Positions 48,901 to 57,074 of a stretch of DNA of 64,000 bases are shown in pieces. Within the stretch, counting starts at the first letter, position 1; the number at the start of each line of letters is the position of its first letter. This DNA is from Erythrobacter sanguineus (GTDB taxonomy: Bacteria; Pseudomonadota; Alphaproteobacteria; Sphingomonadales; Sphingomonadaceae). The stretch lies in assembly GCF_900143235.1 (NCBI RefSeq), contig NZ_FRDF01000015.1:1-64000 (forward strand), given 5' to 3'. The notes under the pieces are model-generated. The model saw only the letters and a program-made list of their open reading frames with translations. It ran no database searches and had not been told where the DNA came from. The position numbers were made by a program, and so were the translations under genes.

Positions 48901-51039
48901 TCAGGCCGATTCCAGCTTGACCGGAATGGCGCTTTGCAGGGATTGCCCGGTGATCGGATCGTAATCGACCACCTCGCTCACCAGCCGGTTGGTTGATGAG
49001 CCCTTCTCGCGCACATCTTTCTTGGTCGCATCGGCATCGCCGTAGGCATGGGCCATCGACACGAGGCCGCGGCGCACCTTGTCGCTCGCCTTCACCACGC
49101 CGTGGATGGTGGCGTGGGGTGATGTGATCGCCACCAATCCGCCTTCCTCCAGCCCCAGCGCAGCAATGTCATCCGGGTGGATATAGGCCGGGTTGGTGGT
49201 GGTCTTGTTCTGCAATTTCTTCAGCGGATGGCCGATCGAATTGAACCGGGTCTTGGACCGGCGGCTGATCAGGCGGAAATCGAACCCTTCGCGCGAAGCC
49301 GGGTTATCGGCATATTTCCCGATTTCCGCAGGCATCGCGCCTGCCGCCAGATCGAAGCGGTGAAATTCGCCTTCGTCCAATGCTTCGACCCTGGGGTGAA
49401 CTTCGGGATAGATCACCGCCGCGCCGCCGTTGGCCTGACAATCGCGGCGCACATCGGATGGTTTCATCAGGCTGCCTGCCACCGCCAGATCGAGAAATTC
49501 CTCCTTGGTCGGCTTCCGGTCCATCGGCAGCGGGCCGCCCATCAGCTGCATCGTGATGCCCAGATGATGCGCCAGCGTCCAGAACATCTCATATTCGTCG
49601 ATCACGTCCCCCGGCGGGGCCACAACCGGCTCGACATAGCGGGCATAGGGTTCTTCGTGCCACCATTCGGACAGGTTGGTGATGTCCTCGCGCTCAAGGC
49701 ATTGCGATGGGGCCAGCACCACATCGGCGCGGCGCGCGCTGGCGCTCATCCACGGGTCGATCTGCACGAACATCTCAAGATCATCGAGCGCGCGCACCAT
49801 CTTGGCCTGATCGGGGAAGCCCACCACCGGATTGCCGCCGACCGAGATCAGCGCCCGCACCTGGCCATCACCCGGCGTGAGGATTTCATCGGCCAGCACG
49901 TTGCAGGGCATTTCCCAGCCCAGATGACCAAGGCCGCGGAAGCGCGACTTGGGCATGCCCTCTGCCCCGAACATCGGCACCGGCGGGGCCACCTGCGCGC
50001 GGCGCGCGGTCTGATAGGGGCTGAACACGCCGGGGATCGCGGCCTTTTCGCCCTCCTGCTTGAAGCGGGCGCAAATAGTGTTGAGGCAGGTGACCAGATA
50101 TTCGGTCAGGGTCCCGTTGCCCGCCATTTCCGGCCCGGTGCCGGTGGTGGCGCAGCCCTTGGACCCGGTCGCGAACATCCGTGCGGCAGCAACGAGTTGA
50201 TCCCGATCCAGCCCCGCGCGTTCGGCGGCGACTTCGGGCGGAAAGGCCTTCACCGCCTCGGCCAGATCATCGAACCCGTCGACATGGGCGGCAACGAAAT
50301 TGCGATCATACAGCCCTTCGGAAATGATCACGTTGAGCATCCCCGCCAGCATCGCCGGATCCTCACCCGGCTTTACTGGCAGATAGATATCCGCCAGCCG
50401 CGCCACGTCGCTTTCGCGCGGGTCGGCGACGATCAGCTTCAACCCCTTGGCCTTCTGATCGCGGATGCGGCGCGAGGGGCTGAAGGGCGGCACGCCGCCA
50501 ACGGGCGCATAGTGCGACACGATCGGATTATTGCCGATGAACAGCGCAACATCGCTTTCCGAAAAGGTGTTTGGCCCGGCCATCCATTTGCCATAACGGG
50601 CGGTGGTAAACACCTTGGCGGGCTGATCCAGCGTCACCGACGTGTAGAAATTGCGGCTGCCCACGGCTTGCGCGAAGCTGAGCGAGGCGGCCATCGCGGC
50701 GCTGTTCTGGAAGCCGCCCGATCCCATGAACACTGCGACCGAATGCGGGCCGTGGGTGTCGATGATGCGGCGCAGCTCGGATGCGACATGGGCAAGCGCT
50801 TCGGGCATCGGGGTTTCAACGAACTCGCCTGCGTCATTGCGCACGAGGCTGTGATGCAAACGGTTGTCCGAATTGTGCGAATCCGGCAATTCGCGTCCCT
50901 TGACGCAGGTATAGCCGCCATAGGCCGGATCATCGGGATCGCCGCGCACCTCGATCACCTTCCCGCCTTCGACATCCACTTCCATGGCGCAGTTGGCATG
51001 ACAGAAGCGGCAGAAGGTCTTGTGAGTCTGAACGCCCAT
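48901..51039 (-). CDS. Molybdopterin (bis-MGD) oxidoreductase
   Basis: A 712-residue enzyme of the DMSO-reductase/formate-dehydrogenase superfamily. The N-terminal [4Fe-4S] set is C10, C13, C17 and C45 (CRFCHANC and TCVKG). MGD-binding segments: VALFIGNNPIVSHYAP, LIVADPRESDVARLADIYLPVKPGEDPAML, and a C-terminal barrel (NKTTTNPAYIHPDDIAALGL). There is no Tat signal, so it is cytoplasmic. It heads a four-gene operon with an MDR reductase, ThuA-like and LEH-like proteins. The reaction is unknown; anaerobic-type hydroxylation or dehydrogenation of an alicyclic compound is possible. mobA, which makes its cofactor, lies 1.1 kb away. Confidence 0.9.
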   Translation of the reverse strand: MGVQTHKTFCRFCHANCAMEVDVEGGKVIEVRGDPDDPAYGGYTCVKGRELPDSHNSDNRLHHSLVRNDAGEFVETPMPEALAHVASELRRIIDTHGPHSVAVFMGSGGFQNSAAMAASLSFAQAVGSRNFYTSVTLDQPAKVFTTARYGKWMAGPNTFSESDVALFIGNNPIVSHYAPVGGVPPFSPSRRIRDQKAKGLKLIVADPRESDVARLADIYLPVKPGEDPAMLAGMLNVIISEGLYDRNFVAAHVDGFDDLAEAVKAFPPEVAAERAGLDRDQLVAAARMFATGSKGCATTGTGPEMAGNGTLTEYLVTCLNTICARFKQEGEKAAIPGVFSPYQTARRAQVAPPVPMFGAEGMPKSRFRGLGHLGWEMPCNVLADEILTPGDGQVRALISVGGNPVVGFPDQAKMVRALDDLEMFVQIDPWMSASARRADVVLAPSQCLEREDITNLSEWWHEEPYARYVEPVVAPPGDVIDEYEMFWTLAHHLGITMQLMGGPLPMDRKPTKEEFLDLAVAGSLMKPSDVRRDCQANGGAAVIYPEVHPRVEALDEGEFHRFDLAAGAMPAEIGKYADNPASREGFDFRLISRRSKTRFNSIGHPLKKLQNKTTTNPAYIHPDDIAALGLEEGGLVAITSPHATIHGVVKASDKVRRGLVSMAHAYGDADATKKDVREKGSSTNRLVSEVVDYDPITGQSLQSAIPVKLESA

Positions 51040-51163
51040 CGTGGTTCTCCCTTTATCCTGCGCAAACTACCACAGCGGTCAAACCGCTCGACTGACACTT
51101 TTGTCCGTGGAGGGCTGCGCGCCGCACCCGCAATAGGGCAGGTGAACGCAAGGAGATTGACCG

Positions 51164-52168
51164 ATGCCCACCACCACCCGCCAATGGCTCTTGAACGGAC
51201 ATCCGCGCGGTCGCGGGATCGAGATCGAGAATGACTTCAAGCTTGCCACGACCGAGCTTGCTGATCCGGCACCAGGTGAAATGCTGCTCAAGCTGCATTT
51301 CCTCGGGTTCGACCCGGCGCAAAAGGGCTGGATGGAGAACATCGCCGACTATGTCGCGCCAATGGCAATCGGTGATGTGATGCGCGGCAGCGGGATTGCC
51401 GAGGTGGTGGCCAGCAATGGCGGCAGGTTCGCGGTGGGCGAGATGGTATTCGGTACCACTGGCTGGACCGAATATCTCGTCACCGATGGCAAGGAGCTGA
51501 CCAGGGTTGAAACCGATCTGTCGCCCACCGCTGTTTTGTCGGTGCTGGGGACGACCGGGCTGACCGCCTATTGCGGGCTGTTCAAGGTCGGCAAGCCCGT
51601 GGCGGGCGACACTGTGCTGGTATCGGGCGCGGCGGGCGCCACCGGCAGCATCGTTGGCCAGCTTGCCAAGCTCGCCGGGTGCCGGGTGGTCGGTATCGCC
51701 GGCGGTCAGGACAAGTGCGACTGGCTGGTGCGCGAGGCCGGCTATGACGCGGCGATCGATTACAAGGCGGGCGGGGTGAAGGAACAGATCCGCCAACATT
51801 GCCCGCGCGGGGTCGACGTGATCTACGATAATGTCGGGGGCAAGATCCTCAACGACATGCTCGCCTGCATCGCGACCAATGCCCGCGTGGTGATCTGCGG
51901 GGGGATCAGCCGGTATGAGACGGGTTCGCTCCCCGCCGGGCCGGAGAACTATTTCAACCTCGTGTTCCGGCGCGGCACCATGGCGGGCTTCATCGTGCTC
52001 GACTGGGCGAGTGAATTCCCCGCCATCCGCAAGCGGCTCGAAGGCTTCGTCAAGGATGGAAGCCTGAAATATCAGGAAGACATCCAGCACGGTTTCGAAA
52101 ACGCGCCTGCGACCTTGCAGCGGTTGTTCAGCGGGCAGAACCGCGGCAAGCAGATGCTCAAGCTTTAG
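51164..52168 (+). CDS. NADP-dependent MDR-family reductase (second)
   Basis: A 334-residue paralogue of the MDR reductase at 47.9 kb: FLGFDPAQKGWM, GSGIAEVVASNGGRF, VLVSGAAGATGSIVGQLAKL and VDVIYDNVGGKIL. It lacks zinc ligands. AAGGAGATTGACC precedes the ATG. It is divergent from the molybdoenzyme operon with a 124-base shared promoter region, and its stop overlaps the stop of mobA on the other strand. Likely reduces an enone or alkenoyl intermediate. Confidence 0.9.
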   Translation: MPTTTRQWLLNGHPRGRGIEIENDFKLATTELADPAPGEMLLKLHFLGFDPAQKGWMENIADYVAPMAIGDVMRGSGIAEVVASNGGRFAVGEMVFGTTGWTEYLVTDGKELTRVETDLSPTAVLSVLGTTGLTAYCGLFKVGKPVAGDTVLVSGAAGATGSIVGQLAKLAGCRVVGIAGGQDKCDWLVREAGYDAAIDYKAGGVKEQIRQHCPRGVDVIYDNVGGKILNDMLACIATNARVVICGGISRYETGSLPAGPENYFNLVFRRGTMAGFIVLDWASEFPAIRKRLEGFVKDGSLKYQEDIQHGFENAPATLQRLFSGQNRGKQMLKL

Positions 52169-52689
52169 GGCAGGTCCTCGGGCCGGTTGACGTTCATCAA
52201 CGGGCGGGGGAGGTAGATCCGGCGCGCGCCGATGGCATCGGCAAAGCGGTAAAGCGACCGGCCGCCGCCCTCCATGAAGGCTTCCAGTGGATGGCACGCC
52301 GCAACCGGCCACAGCCCGACAACCGGCTGACTTGCAATAATCGCCGCGCCTTCGCCAGTCAGACTGGCGGCAAGATCATGCGGCAGGTTGGGCGCATCGA
52401 CCCCGGCGGACAGGACGTGGGCAAAACCGTTTGCCGCCGCATGGCGCAGCGCCGCCGCAAGGCCGCCCAGCGGGCCAAGCCCGGGTTCGGGCCAGTCGGG
52501 AAGGCAGGTGAAGCCCGGCTCCATGCGTCCGCACACCACATGCGCTCCGCATTGGGCATTAAGCGCGGCGGCCACCCGGTCGATCAGCCGGTCGCCTGCA
52601 AACAGCGCCTGCGCCTTGTCGCTGCCGAAGCGCTGCGCCTGCCCGCCAGCGAGGATCGCCCCCAGAAGCAAGGGTGCAGGATCAGTCAA
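52165..52689 (-). CDS. mobA: Molybdenum cofactor guanylyltransferase
   Basis: About 174 residues. LLLGAILAGGQAQRFGSDKA is the nucleotidyltransferase signature (ILAGGxxxRxGxDK), GPLGGLAAALRHA follows, and VDAPNLPHDLA holds the metal-binding Asp. It links GMP to molybdopterin, giving the MGD needed by the molybdoenzyme encoded nearby. The TTG start at 52689 overlaps the end of the small monooxygenase-fold gene by eight bases; more upstream in-frame codons would lie inside that gene and have no MobA-like sequence. Proteins of the family are about 190-200 residues. Confidence 0.85.
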   Translation of the reverse strand: MTDPAPLLLGAILAGGQAQRFGSDKAQALFAGDRLIDRVAAALNAQCGAHVVCGRMEPGFTCLPDWPEPGLGPLGGLAAALRHAAANGFAHVLSAGVDAPNLPHDLAASLTGEGAAIIASQPVVGLWPVAACHPLEAFMEGGGRSLYRFADAIGARRIYLPRPLMNVNRPEDLP

Positions 52690-53023
52690 ACGCCTCGGTC
52701 GCAACGCCCTCGGCATTATAGACCGGGCCTTCGGCATCGACGCGGTACTTGGCGCTGGCCGCACCGGTCAGGCCGAACTGGCCGATATGGTCGCGCATTC
52801 CGGCATAGGCAGGGTCCAGGAAATGCGCGGCGAGCGCCTCTTCGCTTTCCCATTCCTCGAACACGTTGACCCGCGCGGGGTTCATGCTGCAGGCGCTCCA
52901 GTCGTAATGGATGCAGCCCTTTTCGGCGAGCGCCGCCTCGATATGCGGGCGGGCGGTGCGCAGCGCTTCCTCGCGCTGCGCGGGATCGAGGTCGATCTGG
53001 GCGGAAATCAGGATCTTGGCCAT
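52682..53023 (-). CDS. Antibiotic-biosynthesis-monooxygenase (ABM)-fold protein
   Basis: A 113-residue dimeric alpha-beta barrel protein: AKILISAQIDLDPAQREEAL, a His/Tyr/Asp CIHYDWSAC and NVFEEWESEEALAAHF. These small proteins include cofactor-free monooxygenases and heme-degrading enzymes. GGAGACAAA precedes the ATG. It is in an operon between a SnoaL-like gene (upstream, separated by a long hairpin) and mobA (overlapping). Substrate unknown. Confidence 0.82.
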   Translation of the reverse strand: MAKILISAQIDLDPAQREEALRTARPHIEAALAEKGCIHYDWSACSMNPARVNVFEEWESEEALAAHFLDPAYAGMRDHIGQFGLTGAASAKYRVDAEGPVYNAEGVATEAFD

Positions 53024-53045
53024 TTTGTCTCCAGGTGTTCAGATC

Positions 53046-53110
53046 CCCCGCCTCCCCACCCGGCCACCATAGCCTGATGGCATCATTGGTGTCCGGGTGG
53101 GGAGGCGGGG
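53046..53110. repeat. Long inverted repeat with 18-base perfect arms
   Basis: CCCCGCCTCCCCACCCGG at 53046-53063 is perfectly complementary to 53093-53110. Inside, CACCA pairs with TGGTG after one mismatch, and GCC-TGAT-GGC makes a small tip stem. It fills the gap between the SnoaL-like gene and the ABM gene on the minus strand. The stem is long and GC-rich and could act as a terminator or mRNA-stabilising element; no T run follows. Confidence 0.85.
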
Positions 53111-53145
53111 CGGGGGTATGCGGTTCGAGCGAGCGAATCCGAAAA

Positions 53146-53550
53146 CTAAGCGCCAAATTCGGCGACGATGCGGAATGTCCGGCTGGTAAACACCCAGCGC
53201 CCGTCCACCTTTGCAAGCGCATCTTCATAAAGTCCGCCGACATGGCGCGCAGGGCCTTCGTTGGGCTTGAGGATTTCCTGCGTCTGCACCCGCGATGTTG
53301 CGGTGTTGCCGGTGACTGCGATCATGCACGGCACGCATTGGAAGCTCACCGCCTCCAGCCCGCCCATCGCGCCGTTCCAGAAGCCGACAATGGCGTCCTT
53401 GCCCTTGGTCTTGTGGCCCATCAGGTCCCAGTCGGCGTCGTCCGCCCAGACCGATCCCCATGTTTCGGCATCGAAACGCACCACGCCATCGGCATAGACA
53501 CCATTCAGTTCGGCAATCGCGACGCGATCCTCCAGTGGTCCGGTAAACAT
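53146..53550 (-). CDS. SnoaL-like (NTF2-fold) protein
   Basis: A 134-residue protein: EDRVAIAELNGVYADGVVRF, TWGSVWADDADWDLMGHKTK and GLYEDALAKVDGRWVFTSR. The pattern matches the SnoaL_4 group that includes small subunits and isomerases in aromatic and steroid degradation. ATG 53550 has GGGAGAG six bases upstream; ATG 53565 is five codons earlier without one. It is divergent from the SDR at 53.7 kb. Confidence 0.82.
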   Translation of the reverse strand: MFTGPLEDRVAIAELNGVYADGVVRFDAETWGSVWADDADWDLMGHKTKGKDAIVGFWNGAMGGLEAVSFQCVPCMIAVTGNTATSRVQTQEILKPNEGPARHVGGLYEDALAKVDGRWVFTSRTFRIVAEFGA

Positions 53551-53676
53551 TGCGCGCTCTCCCATTATTGCCGGAACGCTATCGGGCGGGGGATGGCCGG
53601 GGACAATGGACACTTTTGGGAAGGGTGGTCTTGCGCCGATGCGTGGTAGGCGCAGGGACGCAAGAGGAGAGACGCG

Positions 53677-54489
53677 ATGGGACAACTCGAAGGCAAGACG
53701 GCTGTCATTCTGGGAGCGGCATCGCCGGGCAACATGGGGCAGGTGATCGCCCGCCTGTTTGCCACCGAAGGCGCGCGGGTGATGGTCGCAGGGCGCAAGC
53801 AGACCCCGCTGGTCGATTTCGCCGGTGAGATCGGCGGGGAATATGCCCTGTGCGACATCACCAGCAAGGGCGAAGTGAACGCCATGGCCGACAAGGCGCG
53901 GGATGTTTTCGGGCGTGTCGATATCGCAATCAACACCACCGGCTGGGGATTGCTTGCCAGCCTGCTCGACACCACCGAGGAACAGCTCGACCAGATCACC
54001 GAACTGCAGTTCAAGGGGGTGCATCACTTCCTGCAGGCTTTTGTGCGGGTGATGGGCGAACAGGCGCCCACCGGCGGTTCGCTCATCAGCCTGTCATCGG
54101 CCACCACCAAGGCGCTGATCAACAACCACGCCGCCTATATCGGCACCAAGCGTGGGAGCGAGGCGCTGATCGAGTGCGTCGCCAATGATTACGGGCATCT
54201 CGGCATCAAGGCCAACACCGTGTCGCCCGCCTTCACCGAAAGCCCGATGACGCAGGAAAGCTTTCAGGTGCCCGGCCTCGTCGATGCCTTCGTGCCGCGC
54301 TATCCGCTGGGGCGGCTCAACACCTCGGAAGACGTGGCCCATGCCTGCCTGTGGCTGTGCAGCGACCATGCCTTCGTGACCGGGCAGAACATCCAGCCCA
54401 ACGGCGGGGTGACCCTGCGCGGCAATCCGCAGGCGCGCGATATCGAGGCAGCGGTCGGCGCCGCGATGGCCAAGCTGCAGGAGGGCTGA
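53677..54489 (+). CDS. SDR-family oxidoreductase
   Basis: A 270-residue SDR with an enoyl-reductase-like nucleotide turn LGAASPGNMGQVIA (the GxxxxxxG arrangement), TTGWGLLAS, catalytic Ser in LSSATTKA and Tyr/Lys in YIGTK. It ends NGGVTLRGNPQARD plus a helical tail. AGAGGAGAG precedes the ATG. Its upstream region has GACACTTTTG 68 bases before the start, also present before the MDR gene at 51.2 kb. The palindrome containing the second parS lies just after its stop. Confidence 0.87.
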   Translation: MGQLEGKTAVILGAASPGNMGQVIARLFATEGARVMVAGRKQTPLVDFAGEIGGEYALCDITSKGEVNAMADKARDVFGRVDIAINTTGWGLLASLLDTTEEQLDQITELQFKGVHHFLQAFVRVMGEQAPTGGSLISLSSATTKALINNHAAYIGTKRGSEALIECVANDYGHLGIKANTVSPAFTESPMTQESFQVPGLVDAFVPRYPLGRLNTSEDVAHACLWLCSDHAFVTGQNIQPNGGVTLRGNPQARDIEAAVGAAMAKLQEG

Positions 54490-54501
54490 GCGCGGCCCCG
54501 C

Positions 54502-54517
54502 TGTTTCACGTGAAACA
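54502..54517. promoter_or_regulatory. parS: parS site, ParB-binding centromere (second), within a 26-base palindrome
   Basis: TGTTTCACGTGAAACA is identical to the site at 24816. Here the symmetry extends to 26 perfect bases (54497-54522, arms beginning CCCGC). It lies in the gap between two convergent SDR genes, 8 bases after the stop of the first, so the longer stem might also serve as a bidirectional terminator. The two parS sites are 29.7 kb apart. Confidence 0.9.
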
Positions 54518-54572
54518 GCGGGCAAAGCCGGTCTGACGGGGGTCTGGAAGGGGTCAGGACCCCTCCCCGGCG

Positions 54573-55349
54573 TCAATACTGGGCTGTCCCGCCGTCAACG
54601 CTGATCTGTGCGCCGGTGATCCCGGCCCCGGCCTTGCTGGCGAGCAACACCGCGACCGCCGCGATCTCCTCCACCTCGTTCGGCCGCTTGATCGCGGCCT
54701 CGCTGGCGAACAGCGCGATCATCTCTTCAAACTCCATGCCCATCGCCTTGGCGGTGGCGGGGCCGTTGTTCTTGATGATGTCGGTGATGACAAGGCCGGG
54801 GCAGATCGCGTTGACCGTTACGCCTTGTGCGCCCACTTCGCGCGCGAGGCTTTTGGTCATGCCGTTCACTGCGTGCTTGGCCGCGGAATAGGCCGTTAGC
54901 ACCGGCTTGCCGTGCTTGCCCTCCATCGACGAGATGTTGATGATCCGCCCGTCGCCCTTTTCCAGCATCACCGGCAGGGCGCGGCGTGTTGCCCAGAAGG
55001 TCGAATAGACGTTCCACTTCATCGCTTCGTCAAAGGCGTGATCCGACAGGTTGACCAGCGGCTGCAAATCGCCCGCGCCGCCGGCATTGTTCACCAGAAT
55101 GTCGAGCGTGCCGAAATGCGCGATGGTCTGGTCGATGAACCCTTCAAGGTCGGACTGGCTCATCACGTCCCCGGCGATGAAGATCGCCCGGTCGCCAGCG
55201 CCCAGTTCGGCCAGCACCGCCGCGCCTTTTTCCGCATTGCGGGCGAACAGCGCGACCTTGCCGCCTTCGGCCAGAAATGCCTCGGCGATGCCGCGCCCCA
55301 TGCCTGCCGTGCCGCCGGTGATGGCGGCGACCTTGCCTTCGAGTTTCAT
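54573..55349 (-). CDS. SDR-family oxidoreductase
   Basis: A 258-residue classical SDR. TGGTAGMGRGIA (11-22), VNNAGGAG, catalytic Ser in NISSMEG, Tyr and Lys in YSAAK, and VDGGTAQY at the end. AAGGAGACAAAGCGG lies before ATG 55349; the longer open frame upstream is an antisense shadow of the flavoprotein gene. The pattern is that of 3-oxoacyl-ACP-reductase-like or hydroxysteroid dehydrogenases. Divergent from the flavoprotein gene. Confidence 0.9.
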   Translation of the reverse strand: MKLEGKVAAITGGTAGMGRGIAEAFLAEGGKVALFARNAEKGAAVLAELGAGDRAIFIAGDVMSQSDLEGFIDQTIAHFGTLDILVNNAGGAGDLQPLVNLSDHAFDEAMKWNVYSTFWATRRALPVMLEKGDGRIINISSMEGKHGKPVLTAYSAAKHAVNGMTKSLAREVGAQGVTVNAICPGLVITDIIKNNGPATAKAMGMEFEEMIALFASEAAIKRPNEVEEIAAVAVLLASKAGAGITGAQISVDGGTAQY

Positions 55350-55445
55350 CCGCTTTGTCTCCTTCGTCCGCATCGGTAGACGCAGCGGCGCGGGCGCGCA
55401 CCTTGCCAAAATGACGGGTTGCCGCCAAGGCCTGTGCGCGCCTCT

Positions 55446-57074
55446 ATGCAGCCCATGATAGAGACAGACGTCATCATCCTCGGCACTGGCGCAGCGGGCA
55501 TGGCTGCGGCGCTGGCCGCGCACGAAACCGGGGCCGAGGTGCTGCTGGTCGAGCGATTCGACCGGGTCGGCGGGACTTCGGCCATATCCGGCGGGGTGAT
55601 CTGGGTGGCGGATAACCCGCAGATGCGCGAAGCCGGAATGGCAGACAGCCGCGCGGACGCGCTCGCCTATTTCCGCAGCCTTGATCACGGCGATCTGGTG
55701 GACGAGACGCTGGAGGCTTTCGTTGATCGCGGGCCGGAGGCGCTGGCCTTTCTGGAAAGCATTGATGCGCTGAAAGTCGCGGTGCTGCCGGGCTATCCCG
55801 ATTACTACCTCGACCGCCCCGGCGCGAAGCCCGAAGGCAGCCGTGCGCTTGACCATGATCTGTTCAGCCTTGGCGAACTGGGCGAATGGGCCGAGCGGAT
55901 TTACGCGATTGAAGAACCCAAGCCGCTGATGCTGCGCGAAACCCCGCTCGGCGGGGCAACCGCCATGCCGCCGATGGAGGTGCTGGGTGAACGCATGGCA
56001 ACGCGGCAATGCGGCTTCGGTCAGGCGATGGTGGCGCGGCTGCTGAAAGCCTGCCTTGCGCGCGGGATTGAACCGATGCTCGGCGTTTCGACCAGACACC
56101 TGCTGCGCGATGGGGCAAGGATCACGGGGGTCGAGGCAGAGCAGAACGGCCAGCCGATCACCTTGCACGCCCGGCGCGGGGTGGTGATCGCCACCGGCGG
56201 GTTCGAATGGGATGCAGAGATGCGCCAGACCTTCCTGCGCGGCCCTGTCACCGCGCCCGCCAGCCCGCCAACCGCCAAGGGTGAGGGGTTGAAGCTGGCG
56301 ATGCAAGCGGGCGCAAAGCTGGGCAATATGACCAGTGCATGGTGGGCGCCGACCTTGGTGACACCAGACCAGCCATGGGCCAGCGGTGAACAACGCGCGC
56401 AGATCATCCTTATCGAACGCACCGTGCCGCATTCGATCATGGTCAACCGCTCAGGGCGGCGGTTCTGCAACGAGGCGGCGAATTATTCGGCGCTGGGGGG
56501 CGTGTTCCACCAGTTCGACCCGGCCAATTACGATTACCGCAACCTGCCCGCCTATCTGATCTTTGATGCGCAATATGCTGCGCGCTATCCTTTGGGCACG
56601 CGCCAGCCGGGGCAGCCGATTCCCGATTGGGTGATGCGCGCCGATACGCTGGAAGGGCTGGCGGCGCAGATCGGTATCGATGGTGCGGCGCTGGGAGAAA
56701 CCGTGGCGCGGTTCAACACCCATGCCGATGCGGGTCACGATCCCGATTTCGGGCGCGGCACCAGTGCCTATGACCATTTTTACGGCGACCGTTCGCGGGA
56801 AGGCACGGCGGTAACGCTGGGTGCGATCGGCGAGGCGCCGTTCTATGCGGTCGAGATCGCATCAGGCCTGCTCGGCACCAATGGCGGGCCGCGCACCGAT
56901 GGGCAGGCGCGCATTCTGGGCCACGACGGAGAGATCATCCCCGGCCTGCTGGGTGCGGGAAATGCCATCGCCTGTCCCACCGGCGGCATCTACGCGGGCG
57001 CGGGCGGGACATTGGGGCCAGCGCTGACGTTTGGTTATTTGGCCGGGCGGACGGCGGCTTTGGCCAACGCCTAG
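55446..57074 (+). CDS. FAD-dependent dehydrogenase, 3-ketosteroid-delta1-dehydrogenase-like
   Basis: About 542 residues of the fumarate-reductase/ketosteroid-dehydrogenase flavoprotein group. FAD motif DVIILGTGAAGMAAALAA near the N-terminus, VGGTSAISGGVIW, ATGGFEWDAEMR, and the C-terminal TGGIYAGAGGTLGPALTFGY, the KstD-type FAD/substrate loop. It probably introduces a C=C next to a ring ketone. The start is ATG 55446 or ATG 55455; neither has a strong ribosome-binding site. It is convergent with the next P450, their stop codons overlapping in CTAG. Confidence 0.87.
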   Translation: MQPMIETDVIILGTGAAGMAAALAAHETGAEVLLVERFDRVGGTSAISGGVIWVADNPQMREAGMADSRADALAYFRSLDHGDLVDETLEAFVDRGPEALAFLESIDALKVAVLPGYPDYYLDRPGAKPEGSRALDHDLFSLGELGEWAERIYAIEEPKPLMLRETPLGGATAMPPMEVLGERMATRQCGFGQAMVARLLKACLARGIEPMLGVSTRHLLRDGARITGVEAEQNGQPITLHARRGVVIATGGFEWDAEMRQTFLRGPVTAPASPPTAKGEGLKLAMQAGAKLGNMTSAWWAPTLVTPDQPWASGEQRAQIILIERTVPHSIMVNRSGRRFCNEAANYSALGGVFHQFDPANYDYRNLPAYLIFDAQYAARYPLGTRQPGQPIPDWVMRADTLEGLAAQIGIDGAALGETVARFNTHADAGHDPDFGRGTSAYDHFYGDRSREGTAVTLGAIGEAPFYAVEIASGLLGTNGGPRTDGQARILGHDGEIIPGLLGAGNAIACPTGGIYAGAGGTLGPALTFGYLAGRTAALANA

